Notes under the pieces: model-generated | Told to the model about the DNA's origin: nothing | Seen by the model: only the letters and a program-made list of their open reading frames with translations | The model's database searches: none | Assembly (NCBI RefSeq): GCF_964199755.1 | Contig: NC_133904.1 | Location: 868,001-932,000 of the forward strand | Reading direction: 5' to 3' | Length of the DNA: 64,000 bases | Origin: Larus michahellis | Lineage: Eukaryota; Chordata; Aves; Charadriiformes; Laridae | Shown: positions 12,801 to 23,525 of the stretch, piece by piece | How positions within the stretch are numbered: position 1 is the first letter of the stretch | How the letters are laid out: every line of letters starts with the position of its first letter | Program-made: the position numbers and the translations under genes

Positions 12801-15800
12801 TACTAAATATCTAATGGTGTATGTATTTTATTAAATGTTATCATTTTACATTTTCATACAAACAAAATCATGAACAGTGAAAAATCCAAAGCCTGCAGAA
12901 CAAAAGATCTCTTGTAAGCAAGTACTTTGCAATAGAACATTAAACGTTTTCAGCGAATCCCAGCATGATTTGCCTGGGAAATACCCAAGGTTGACTAGAC
13001 TTCACACACGTCGTCAGGCGCTTCTGCTTCAGTTTAACATTAATACACGCAGTAGACCCTCTGCATAAACGCTTTTCAAAAATGCAGTTGTAAAACACCA
13101 CACCAAAATCTCTCCTCCCCCCAGCTCAATACATGACCTGCCAGAGGCCAAACCAATACCAAAAGAGGAAGAGGAGTCGGGTCTCTTATCTGTCACTTCA
13201 CGATACATCCGCTAACCGGGCACTTTTCTGCACACACAGCCCTTTACCGCTCACTTCGAGCTCTCCTGGATTTGCCTGAACAGATCTACATGTGGTGTGT
13301 ACTTGTGGTATGTGGAGAACTCCCCTCCACAAGTTCACTCTTTCCCAAATATCTTACAGCAACTCAAGAAATTACGTACTCGCACATACCACAACAAAGC
13401 ATCAAAAAAAAGTGATTTCTTCAGCTTCCGTATGCCGCAAGAGAAGCCCAAATCTTATTTGTACTCATGACATTTTATTACCCTAAAACGGTGTTTCTCA
13501 GGTAGCAACAATAACATTGTTAGTACAAACAGTCCCTTATTACGCTTGCTCAAAACACGGTGAGCATTATCAACATTAGCTGCACATCCCCAAAACAGTC
13601 AATCAACAGCACCGATTAACAGCTGTCAGAATGTTCTTACATGTTCCCAAGGCAAAGAAATATATGTAATGGAGTGTATAAAAGGTTTTGTTCTCTATAA
13701 ATATATTTAATACCACTATTTTGTTTGCATATTGGAGAAAAGCTGGATCGAAACATGCTATTTTACTTGAAGCAAGGTTTTTGAGGTCCTAAGTTCTTAG
13801 CAGAATCCATTTTACTGTTCAACACCAGCCTCTGAGGAAATTCTGTATCTGACAACTTTCTGTTTTATCGGTATTACGGAGAATTTCAGCACGCCATAAA
13901 TCTAGCTGTCAATTGCAATCCTTACTCCAGGATACATACAGAACTTCAGGTAATCCAGGAGCCAAGTATGTTAACTTTAAGTTAAACTTTAAGTAACATG
14001 GGACCCTTTTTTGAGGAGAAAGACCAGAATATTCAGTAGGATCAAAACTCTTGCTGCAATACACTAGAAAATGTGAGATTGCGGGCTTTGTACCACTGTG
14101 GAGAAACAGCTCCGTGTTCTGCATTAGCTAGAGCTTTCTAGCTGACTCTAGGACCCAGATGACTGTATTTCTCCAATACAGCACTGGTCTAAATAAAACA
14201 GAAAACAAACAAAAAACCGGGGGCATATATACCTATTTACTAGAATGCAGTGGAATTTGCAAGCCAACCAGAAACAGGGTTATGATATTTATGCAAGAAC
14301 TTCCTGCCAATATAGAAACCACAATACTCTAATTCCTCAGTTCCTCAGCCCATATCAAACTCTTCCCATGTAGCCACAACGGGATTGCCAGCACGGATAC
14401 CCTACAGTTTAACTTCCTAAAACTGGGCTTGACTACTTGTGGATGTGTATTTCTGTCCCTAGAGGATTGTTTTATGACAAGCTTCAGTGATGCACTGTGC
14501 TAGATCAAACACACATAAAGGTTCATTTAACTTTGCGCTCGCCTTTGTTTCTGTAGGGGGATACGGTACCATATGAATTCTGGTTCCTGTCAGCTGAAGT
14601 GTCAGCAGCGAGAACAGCAAGTCTGTAGCTGGTCCTGGACAGACAGATTGGATCACAGACGTCTAGGCACAACGGAGCAAGCACAGCCTGCTAGCCGCTT
14701 CTCATTTCAGTCAAGTGCATCGGTCTGTTTACCTATTAAACAAAACTTATTCCCTTCAGATAAGCAAAAGAAACAACAATTACTAGAAATAAACCCAAAC
14801 AAGAATAGTTTTGCTTATACAACTGTCTCTCAGTCATGTCACAGTTGTTTTCACTTTGGCAAAATAAACCGGACCGAACTGCTGCGCTCAGAGTACCAAC
14901 TGGTATCTGCAAGAAGGATGCTGAAATATTAGAGGGAAGTTAAAGGAAGACCCTCCCCCAAAAATTAGCCAGGGAATTAAACTCTTTCCCCCGAAAAAGC
15001 AAAGCCCGCAGGGCAACACTTAGGATTTTAGCGCTTATGAAACAGAATTCTGGGGGATGATCTGATCCCTACACGTGGGTCCTGACACATGAAAGAGGAA
15101 CTCCAGCAGTGCATGACTTTTGAATCTTGCTGAGAGGCGTAAGATGCAATAGCAGGAAGTTAAACTCAAACCTGAAATGAAATACAAAAAACCCTAACTG
15201 CAGATATCTGAAACAGCTTACCAAGAGAAACCGGTGGACTCACAATACTTAATCTCTACAACAAACAGGGAAGTCACTCCAAAGCCTGTCATTTTAAATG
15301 AGCATATAAACACAAAGCTAATGGATAGGCAAGACTTAGAAAGAAAAAAAATTGCGAAGAAATCATAAAATACGAAGAACGGCCTTTCTAATGAACATTC
15401 AGAGTACAACATTTCAAGAATGTGTAATATTCTGGCAACTATACATTTTTTGCTTCAGTTTCTCTGTAAAGTGAAGAAAACAGGCACCTCGGAAATCTCA
15501 GTCTGACAGAGTGCCTGAAATCCACTGTCAGGGGGAAAACCCACGGCTGCCAATACAGGAGCCTCTTCTTTGAACGGAATACACGTTCAAAGCTTCTAAT
15601 GCTTCATGTGTACACAGGCAGACATGGCATTATTTAGCGGTTTTACATTTTACACACAGAGCTAATGCTCTTTTCATGGTATACGTTATAACGTGGGGAA
15701 CAGGTTACAGCAGGTGGACCTTTGAACTTCTGCCTTCACAGCAATGTCAATTAGCAATATGATTTCACATATTCCCACCTGACATGCGGCAAAGTTCACA

Positions 15801-18057
15801 ATGCTGCTGCTCCACAATACCCTGACACAGCTCAGGATCAGGTGACTCGAGGACACCACAAAACCACTGTGGAAGACACATTTTAATATTCTGTAACACA
15901 GAAACGTACAATTCTCACTCCCATAAAGATTAGTTTGAACCCTGAGTCATATGCTTTAATCTCTCTTCTAAATGTTTTTTGGCTTTCATTACAAAGGCAC
16001 TAGACCATTTTGGTATTCATATAAATATCTGCTTGCTTTGAATCTTGCTGAATGATTTCCGCTGGCAGCTAGTTTCATTCTAATTACATGGTTTGAAAAA
16101 GTATTTCCACCTACCATTTTTCAAAACTCCCACTTTCTGCATATCAGTGAATGTCCTTTTGGGCTTGCACTATGAGACATCACGAAGTTATCCTGCCATA
16201 CGAGTTCCTCTTAATGGACTGACAAACAATCTTAATTAAGTTTTAACATGTCCAAGCTATCCCTTTTCACTGCTGATCATACAAAAAATATTCAAGTACT
16301 ATGGTTAATGAGTGTGTTTAGAAATACTTTAATGTTCTAAAGTAATACGGCTCCCTGTTCTGAATGAGGACTGTCTTTTCACGACCACTTTCCTTAAGAA
16401 ATTATGGCAAAATTAGCTTTATAATGTCTTCTGCTAAAGAATATGGGAGTCCTGCGATAGAATTCTAAAACAAATCTCGGCTTCACAGCAGCAGATGTGG
16501 TTCGGTTTAACAAGCTAATAAATATTTTAAGTGACTAGAGAGCTGGGACTTTTATAATATGATCCAGGTTTAAAAGCTAAGAAGGGAGTCAACAGGTACT
16601 AGAAAGAGAAAACACACAATACCTGTGTGGGTTTCTGGCTACTGCTAAATTAGAGAAAGTGGATACAAGCCATTTTTGTAAAAACATTCCATTTTCGGCA
16701 ATTCCTTGGGAAGTTATCCTAATGTAACACATTAACCTGCCAACTGAAGACTTCCGTTTAAAAAGATCGGTGAATAAAAGTGATCACCAAGGGGAAAAAT
16801 AAATAGATATACAAGTTCAGTAGGATGCAAATAACAAATCTAACCTTGCTACGTGCTCTTAGGCTTTACTGCGTGAGATGGTCAAGCTGCTTCATTAAGT
16901 CATTCAAACACTACAGCATGCAGCATCCTCAACATTTCACACCAAAAGAGACTGCCTAAAAAAAAAAAACCAAAATAAAAAAGAGAAAGTGGAAATAAAA
17001 CTTCACACTATACTCCACAGGCGTCTTAAAACAGCAGCTCAAATCACAAAACTAGCGCTGCCCTACGCTCTGGAGCAGAAGGCAAGGCTACCCAAGCCGA
17101 GCAATCCGAAACCCAGCGGGCAGGGCCGGCGAGCGGGCACCGGGACGGCCGCCATGGCGCTCCCTCCTGTAAAAGGCCAGACCGGACAGCCGGGGGGACG
17201 CTCTGAGGCTGCCAGAGGGGCAGGAGAACCGCCGGGCAGGGGAGTGGGCGGCCGGAGCGGCGGGGACCGGGGGCGGCCTCCCCCGCCGGAGCACCCCCGA
17301 GGCGCAGCGACGGGGCCGAGCCCTACCGCCGCCCGGGGGCCCCGCCGGCTGCAGCGGCGGCCACGGCGAACCCTCCCCGGGGAGCGCAGAAAAGCGCTAC
17401 TCCCGCCCCGCCCGCCCTCCGCCGGGAGACGCTCCCTCCCAGCGGCAGCGGCTTCGCCGAGCTGCGCCCGGCCCCGGCGGGCGAGGTCTTCCCCGGCGCG
17501 CCCGCCTCCTCCGGAGGGGGAAGAACGGAGCCGGACGGCGGGCGGGCGCCCGCTCACCCCCGCGCCGCTGCCGGCGGGGCCCCGGGGGCCGCCGCCACCC
17601 GGCCGGGCAGCGAGCGCTCCTCGATCGGGGCCGCCGGCGGCGGCTCCTCCCCCACCCGCTCGCCTCACGGTGCCTCACCTCAGAGCGCGGCGGGACCCCG
17701 CACCGCTCGCGCCCCGCACGTCTCCTCACAGCTCCCCCCCCGCCTCACCTCAGGGCGCGGCGGGCCGGCGGTAGGCTCGGCCCGGCGCCAAGAAAGCGAG
17801 GCGGCCGCTGCCTCCTCCGCCGGAGGCACCCTCGGCTCCGGCGCCTCAGGCGCAGCCCCCCGCCCCTGGCGGCGGCTCCCGGCACGAGGGAAGGGGCAGC
17901 CGGGCTCCCCCCCTTTCCCGCACCCGCTCTGCGCCGCCGCCGCTCTCCGCCGGGCTCGCCGCCTCGGGGCGCCGCTCCCCGCGCCAGGCCCCGGCTTCCC
18001 TCCTTCCCGGCCTGCCCCGGCGCCGCCGTCCCCGGGCCCCCCTCCCCCGGCCGGGCT

Positions 18058-18067
18058 GCGCCTGCGC
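18058..18067. promoter_or_regulatory. NRF1-like site
   Basis: GCGCCTGCGC, whose reverse complement GCGCAGGCGC fits the NRF1 consensus (GCGCA-GCGC type). It lies about 60 bases upstream of the E2F-like site, as is common in CpG-island core promoters. Confidence 0.45.
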
Positions 18068-18117
18068 GGCGGCCCCTCTCCCATCCGGGTCCCTCCGTGC
18101 GGTGTAGCAGGTCGGTA

Positions 18118-18126
18118 GGCGGGAAA
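18118..18126 (+). promoter_or_regulatory. E2F-like site
   Basis: GGCGGGAAA is an exact E2F core motif (reverse complement TTTCCCGCC). Its last base is the A of the upstream ATG at 18126. If the transcription start is close by, the site would lie at or just inside the 5' end of the transcript. Confidence 0.45.
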
Positions 18127-18143
18127 TGGCGACTGGCTGCTGA
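18126..18143 (+). other. Possible upstream ORF of five codons
   Basis: ATG in a fair context (A at -3? no, G at -3; G at +4) followed by four codons and TGA, encoding MATGC. It would lie in the CTDSPL2 5'UTR if transcription starts upstream of 18126. Such a short frame could lower translation of the main frame. Its relevance depends wholly on the transcription start, which the sequence alone does not fix. Confidence 0.3.
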
Positions 18144-19571
18144 GCGGCTGCGGAGCGCGGAGCCCCCGGCGGCGGTGTAAACACAGCGGCGCCCGCCCGG
18201 CCCGGCCTGGCCCGGCCTGGCCGGCCGCCGGGGACCCGGACACCGGGGGCCCGCCTCCCCGGCACCCCGCACCCGCAGGTAACTGACGCGGCGGCTCCGC
18301 CAGCGCGGGGTCCCAGCCCGGGATCAGGTGGGAAGGCGCGGGGTGGCCGCTCCGGAGTGACCGGTGGGAGCCTCCCCTCAGGCCCTGCCCCGCGGCGGGC
18401 CCCTGCGCCCCCGCGTCCCCGCCTGCCCGCCGGGCTCCGCGCCCCTCTTGCCTTGCGGAGACACCCCGTCCCTCCCGCTCACCTCCCCTCGCCGGCCGCG
18501 GAGGCCAGCCAGCCCCGGCCGCGCTGGAGCGGGGGGCGCAGCCCTCCCGGGCCGGCCCCCTGCCCCCAGCGGAGCGGGCGGCGCGGCTGTCACCCCCGCG
18601 CTGACACCCCCCGCCTCCCCCTCTAGGCCGAGGCCTGCGGTGAGTCTCCTCCGCCCGCCGCCGCCCCCCGTCCCGTCCCGCGCCCCGGGAGGCGGTGGGC
18701 GCCGCGAGGGCTGCGCCGTGCGGCGGGGGCGCGTCCCGGGCCGGGCCGGCTCAGGGGGCGTAGCTCGGCGGGCGGCATCCCAGCCCCTGCCGCACACGGG
18801 CGGGCCATGCCCGCCGCTGGCTCCCGCGGGGCGAGCGCAGGACGCGCCTGTTGCTGGCTGCTGTTGTCGCCGCGCCGGGGAGCAGCGCTGGACGTGCCTG
18901 TCACCGGCTTCGGGGCGGGGGGTCGGGGGGGGTCTGCCGCCCCGCTGCCTCCCCGGTGGATGCCGGGCACCGGCGCCACGCCGCAGGCTGCCGGGGCAGG
19001 GATCCCGGGCGGCGAGAGGCTGCCGCGAAGGATGTCGGCGCGGCTGGGCAGGGGGGAATGACACCAACTTTGTCCGCTGTCACTTGTGGCGGCAGCAGCG
19101 GGGGGGGGAAGGCGGCCGTGAGGCACCGGGCAGTGGCGCGCGGGACCCCCGCCATCCCAACCCGTTATTGGCATTCCCTGTCCATATTGGGAACGCGGTG
19201 TAAGATATTAGCATGTTGCATACCACATTGATTATCTGCTTGCTTCTGTGTTACTAAAGAGTACTGTACAAGCCTGTTGCTCAATTTTATGGTACTTAGG
19301 AGCACAGGAGAGGACAGGTCTTACTGTTTCTTTGTGACTGTTTTGGTGAGCTCTAGCCAGGATATGCCTAAGATATTTCTTCCTCCGCGATGATTGTAGT
19401 ACTTGTTCTGATCCCAAGCCTATTGTTTCTGGTAGGGGTTTTTCATAGTCTTCCAGTTGCTCATGGTGCGCTTTTAAAAGTAATTTCGAGATTGTAGTTA
19501 TTGACTTTGCCTTTCTTGGTAAGTTTCCACTGTTACAATACAGTAGTCCATGAAGAGGATCTCTAGGTATA

Positions 19572-19716
19572 ACTATTACTCTGTTGCCTTGGGCAAGTCA
19601 CAACCTCTTTTGCCATTTCTCCCATCAGTAAAACGGGGATAATAATACCTCAGAGAGTTGTTACAAGAAGCAGTTAATGTTTGTAGAGGGCTTAAAAGAC
19701 CTAAGTGTTATTAATT
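19572..19716 (+). mobile_element. MIR-type SINE remnant
   Basis: The stretch keeps the order of the MIR core and 3' part: GCCTTGGGCAAGTCACAACC, then a pyrimidine-rich CCATTTCTCCCATC, then AAAACGGGGATAATAATACC, then GTTGTTAC, and ends in GTTATTAAT. MIRs are tRNA-derived SINEs mobilised by L2-type LINEs long before birds arose, so this is a very old insertion. It lies about 1.3 kb after the proposed exon 1 end. The identification rests on my recall of the MIR consensus. Confidence 0.75.
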
Positions 19717-19751
19717 AAGCCCCATGACACATTAAGGTAAGAGTTAGCGAA

Positions 19752-19840
19752 CCAGGTTTACACATGGATGAACTGAGGCAGGAAGAGATTATGATTTAGC
19801 TGGAGTAACATATTGGATCTGTGACAATAGCAGAAAACAA
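19752..19840 (-). mobile_element. Second MIR/L2-type remnant, inverted
   Basis: CATGGATGAACTGAGGCAGG followed by AAGAGATTATGATTTAGC resembles the reverse complement of the same MIR core (fixed landmark GAAACTGAGGC with the following GAGATTAAG). It lies only about 35 bases from the + oriented remnant, so the two form an inverted pair. It is more degraded than its neighbour and could instead come from a related SINE family. Confidence 0.5.
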
Positions 19841-20778
19841 GTTGTAACTACTTCGCGCTGTAGGCACAAGCGAACAGTTCTGTATAACAGATATGCTTCC
19901 AAGATTATTTGCCCCTCCCTCACCCCCCCCTTCTGATTTCAAGCTTTTCTACTTTAGGAGGTTTTGCCTGTGTGACTTCCAGTTGACTAGGTAGCTCCAA
20001 GGACACTTGTGGCTTGCCCACTTAAAAGTGTTTTGGCAGTTTTCATAACAAGATATATGTTCTAGGATGCAAGCCAAATCCCGACTTAAATTCCATAAAA
20101 CATTCTCCACTTTTCCCCTGAAAACATTGTGTGGAACTTAGTTAAGACTTGATCCCATTCCAGTCAGTGGAATATGCACTAAAGCTGACATTCCTGTTTC
20201 ATCTAAGAAAGTTCTTTCATTACAGAAAAAATTCTCTTGTCAGTCTGTCCCAGAGATTTAATGGTACAGTTAGATCATTTTTCTAAAGATGTAAACATTC
20301 CACATATGCTGGAGCTGTACATGCATTTTCATAATTTAAAGGTAATTTTCCATCTTCAGACTTCCACTGCAAGTGTGGATAACTTCCTTCTACCGTGTTG
20401 ATTTCCCAGCACACTGACGTGACACTATTGCAGGCTGAATAGCATTAAGCAGTTAAAAAAAAAAAAAGTCTACTGAATTCAAAAGGAAGCTTAGTCTTCA
20501 TCTTACAAAGTTTTTCCATACTGTATTGGTTTTTATTTTCTTTGATCACTTGTAATGCTGCTGAGGTTGACACCAACAAAAATAGTGTTTGCAGAAGACT
20601 TTAAGAATCACGTTTTTCTCTTCTGACAGTTTTCTACACAAATATTTCATTCCCACAGAAGAAACTTTTTCGTAGGTGTAAGTGGAGTAATAACTTGGAG
20701 TACTTGCACATTTTTCTAAGAACTGATACTGAAAGTCAAACTGAACTATTTTGGCAAGAGCTTGCAAGAAAAGCTCGA

Positions 20779-20842
20779 GCAGGGGGGGCTGGAGAAGATG
20801 ACCTCCAGAGTTCCCTTCCAACCTCAACCATTCTGCGAGTCT
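20779..20842 (+). mobile_element. CR1 LINE 3'-end fragment
   Basis: GGCTGGAGAAGATGACCTCC and TTCCCTTCCAACCTCAACCA, then TTCTG, are the well-known CR1 3' untranslated landmarks in the sense direction. Only the extreme 3' end is present, as is usual for CR1, which inserts with strong 5' truncation. Confidence 0.85.
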
Positions 20843-22235
20843 ATAAAAGCAGGATGCGTCAAGTAGGACTGGAATTTGGCAGAAATTTAAAATTAATGTG
20901 CATTTCTAGACTTATGTGTACTCTGACAGGAGCTTGAGACTTCTTGCCCTTTTGAAGGAGTAACTGGAAGTTCCAGAACATCATCATGATAATTTCAAGA
21001 TCACAGCTGAAGCCAGTGTGATTGTATAACTCTGAAATTGCCTTTTCCACTTTATGGATGTGCGGCTTTCCCCTGTTCAAACCCTGCGCAAGTTCTTCCC
21101 TATCCATGTGTTTTCAGCCTGGTCTCCCCAGGGGAACCAGTTGCTGTGGATCATGGTTTTTGGACTTTGATAATGTCAGCATAGGACTATTAGGATTATC
21201 ACAGATTTCAAAGTCTGTTGTCACCCCCCACCACACTCCCGTGTGCCTGCATCCTCGTTCCGTACTGTCTCAAGAGCATTCCTCTCAGACAGGTGCCTTT
21301 CTGATGCATTACTGTGAATAGATCAGGTATGATGGTTCTTACTAGCCCAGAAAGTAGAGGACTAAGTCTGAATGGAATTCTTTCGTTTGCTGGCAGCTTA
21401 TATTACCACTAAAGCGTTGGCACCAATCTCTTGTAAATTTTAAATGGGAGATTGTTTTTCATCTGTTGTATACGAAAAGTTCATTTGATGTTTATACATC
21501 CCATTTAAGTCTTCAAAAAATGCAAATATGCACCGTAAGTGCATAGTTGATTAATCAAATTCATAATGGATTACAATTTTTAGGGGGCAGACTATTTAAA
21601 TTGAATCGTGCTGCTCTGATCCTGGAAGGGATCAGTAAGCCCCTTACAAGCTTGTTTAAAAAGAGGAGCTGTCTCCGGCGGGGATCCTGATGGTGTCGGG
21701 CCCTGTAGAGTGCGTTAAACACGGGCTCATTTGCTGAAGTGCGGGGTGAGTTGTGGTGCAGTGTCTCTCTTCTGATTGCTTGGAGGAGAAACTCACATAC
21801 ACAGAGATACTTGAAAGCCAGCATAACATGTTGTTTACATGTTGAGTTGCCTAGATGGCCATTATTTAGTGTTTTAGAAAAATAAATATTTTTGCATTCA
21901 CAGGTGAAGACATTTTCAATAGCACTTGAAAAATTAAGTGTGAAATCATCCGCATTTAAAGCAATCAGTTTCAGCGGCTGGATAGTAGCTTCCCAGTTGG
22001 CAGTCTTAACTTTTTCTAAATAGATTACTTCCCAATCAGATCAGTTTCAGTAATTACTTTGATTAAGGTCCTCTTAACTACAGAAAATAAGAAGTTCTTT
22101 CATCGTACCTCATGATCCAAAGAAAACACTTGTCAGGACAGTCTGGTGTAATAAAATAATGAGTTGACTATCAGCCTGAAGTGTAGTTTCACCTTTGCCA
22201 ACACTGTCAGATGTCTGGTCTGACATACGGGCTTT

Positions 22236-22302
22236 GCTGCCTCAGTTTCCCTATCTGATGGGTTAGTATTTATGGTAGTACCGAGATCTGGGGACAAGCC
22301 AA
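22236..22302 (+). mobile_element. MIR-like fragment
   Basis: CTGCCTCAGTTTCCCTATCT followed by GATGGGTTAGTATTTATGG and GTAGTACC resembles the MIR core segment (CCTCAGTTTCC-CATCTG-AAATGGG). It is short and diverged, so the call is tentative. Confidence 0.4.
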
Positions 22303-22920
22303 TCGGAAAGAAACGTGCAGCCACTGGTGGACAGGATTAACTTAGCAGCCACATTGATCTCTGCTGCATTGTGACATAAAAAATACTGCTCCCCGTGGGG
22401 AAAGTTTTATGAGAGTCCAGCCCCGTCCATCAGATTTCTATGCATCTAGCTAAAAATAACCCTAAAGCCAACATTTAGGAAGCTGCCTATCTGTTGCATT
22501 AGATCTAACGAGGATCTGCTGGCCACTAAGTGATGTGGATGCCAGAGTTGCATATGAAAGAGATGATGGAAATTGAATTTACCCCTAACAGTCCTAACTC
22601 CTATCTGAATTCAGAATTTCTTTTTGTTGGGTGAGGAATCTAGTTAGAAGGCATAAAACACTTCTAGTTTTGAATTCATAATATTTATTGTAGCAGTGTA
22701 ACTTTAAGTATAACATTATCATGGAAATAAGTTTAACTAAAAGGAGTTGTTAACTCCACAGCATCTGGAAAATAACCTATGCATACTTACTTAAAGTAGC
22801 ACAAAGCTAAAAAAAAATATATCCTTCTACTCATTGCCAATATACCAAGTGTAAGTAGGAGAAAAAAGATTTGAGACTCTAAAACATTTGAATTAGAATT
22901 TACCTATAAATAAATTATTT

Positions 22921-22933
22921 TATATATATATAT
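22921..22933. repeat. Short (TA)n tract
   Basis: Six and a half TA units followed at once by a short CA-rich run (ACACACACA). A minor microsatellite with no sign of function. Confidence 0.8.
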
Positions 22934-23277
22934 GTAAACACACACAGTGGCAAGACAGCAGGAGTGTCATTATCAGGAGAGCCAGGCTAGAAAGGTGATA
23001 CTGTAGGGCATGTTAGCATCCTTGAAGCCTCATATGAAAGAAAAGGAACCCGTCCTTATTTAGGCTATGTTTAGGAATAGCTAATTTAAGTTAATAAATT
23101 AATAGGAACTCAGATCAAATCAGAGCAGTTGTTCTAAGCAATTTAGCTTTAGCTGCACTGATTCAGTCTAAATCATGACTTAGTTTACTTTAGGCCATTC
23201 TAAAACATGATTGCTTCGATTCACCCTATATTTTAGGAGGTGCTAATTAGAGGCAGGTAGGTAATTCAATCTAAGGA

Positions 23278-23525
23278 TTAGACTATACCACAAGGACTTT
23301 ATGGCACAGCAATACCAGCCTAGTTTAGTGGTAAAACCCCTACACAAAGGGGTTCCTTTTGCCAGCGTGAGTTGCATTTGCGCTTACGAGGCTTGTTACC
23401 CTAGCTGTATTTAACTAGGGAAAAAGAGTATTTCCCCCTCCCTTTCACATTTCTAACTGGTAGTTAGAATACTGGTAGGTAACCAGTATCGTACTGGTAA
23501 AGCTTCTGGTTTGGGTATAGTCTAA
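23278..23525. mobile_element. Candidate foldback element or MITE with 12-bp terminal inverted repeats
   Basis: TTAGACTATACC at 23278-23289 is exactly inverted as GGTATAGTCTAA at 23514-23525, 248 bp end to end. Weaker inverted similarity continues inward, for instance ATACCAG near the left end against CTGGTA at the right. The interior holds further hairpins: AACCCC/GGGGTT near 23335-23355, CTAAC/GTTAG near 23453, and ATACTGGT/ACCAGTAT near 23469-23489. There is no open frame of note, so it would be non-autonomous. If TA is the target duplication, the ends fit a Tc1/mariner-like layout, but I recognise no named family. A chance foldback cannot be excluded. Confidence 0.4.

Larger units (their letters stand above)
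5521..17059. other. Intergenic region between GOLM2 and CTDSPL2
   Basis: About 11.5 kb without a recognisable protein-coding exon on either strand. The left part (5.6-11 kb) is rich in CpG for avian intergenic DNA, with the densest patch at about 5640-6110 and lesser ones near 7140-7330 and 7570-7930. From about 7.5 kb to the CpG island the + strand is visibly A- and C-rich, with poly(A) runs at about 12248, 14210, 15345 and 16958. This is the opposite skew to the CTDSPL2 introns. Open frames such as 10802-11299 and 12217-12495 on the minus strand have no recognisable similarity and look like chance. Confidence 0.75.
9480..17155 (-). ncRNA. Candidate divergent transcript from the CTDSPL2 CpG island
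   Basis: Inferred transcription unit with approximate ends. Two lines support it: base skew and a 3' signal. From about 7.5 to 17 kb the + strand is A/C-rich, so the minus strand is T/G-rich. That is the asymmetry expected of a transcribed coding strand, and it reverses at the CpG island, beyond which the + strand (CTDSPL2) is T/G-rich. A minus-strand AATAAA lies at 9497-9502 with a GT-rich element after it. I see no conserved protein and no convincing exon chain. One acceptor-like site ends near 12403 (minus). A long noncoding divergent transcript is the simplest reading; a coding gene with a very long 3'UTR is possible. Confidence 0.3.
18100..18278 (+). other. CTDSPL2: CTDSPL2 exon 1 (5' untranslated), approximate start
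   Basis: The 3' edge is set by the donor CAG|GTAACT at 18278/18279, the best donor in this part of the island. The 5' edge is a guess near the E2F-like site. A second good donor, CG|GTGAGT at 18640, could define a longer or alternative first exon. The exon is noncoding because the first CTDSPL2 ATG lies in exon 2 with an in-frame stop just before it. Confidence 0.55.
17060..19190. promoter_or_regulatory. CTDSPL2: CpG island, CTDSPL2 promoter region
   Basis: About 2.1 kb of extremely GC- and CpG-rich DNA bounded by AT-rich sequence on both sides. It holds no TATA box at a sensible place, which is normal for a housekeeping promoter. It contains an NRF1-like palindrome, an E2F-like site and a good splice donor (18279), and is followed by the CTDSPL2 first intron. 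Long proline/arginine/alanine-rich frames run on both strands (for example 16989-17774 + and 17063-17668 -). These follow from the base composition and I do not call them genes. Because a skewed minus-strand region starts at its left edge, the island is probably bidirectional. Confidence 0.85.

Noticed and set aside
13945..13960. TTCAGGTAATCCAGGA, one mismatch from the miR-26 mature sequence start, which is striking because miR-26 genes lie in introns of the CTDSPL2 relatives CTDSPL, CTDSP1 and CTDSP2
   Set aside because: The flanks do not supply a matching opposite arm for a precursor hairpin, the site is upstream of CTDSPL2 and not in it, and one near-match to some known miRNA in 64 kb is not surprising.
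16989..17774. 261-codon frame on the + strand with a good Kozak ATG inside
   Set aside because: It lies in the CpG island, is almost wholly proline, arginine, alanine and glycine, and similar frames exist on the opposite strand. GC-rich DNA has few stop codons.
17680..18272. Overlapping minus-strand frames of 139-187 codons in the CpG island
   Set aside because: Three frames are open at once, which shows that base composition is the cause. No recognisable protein.
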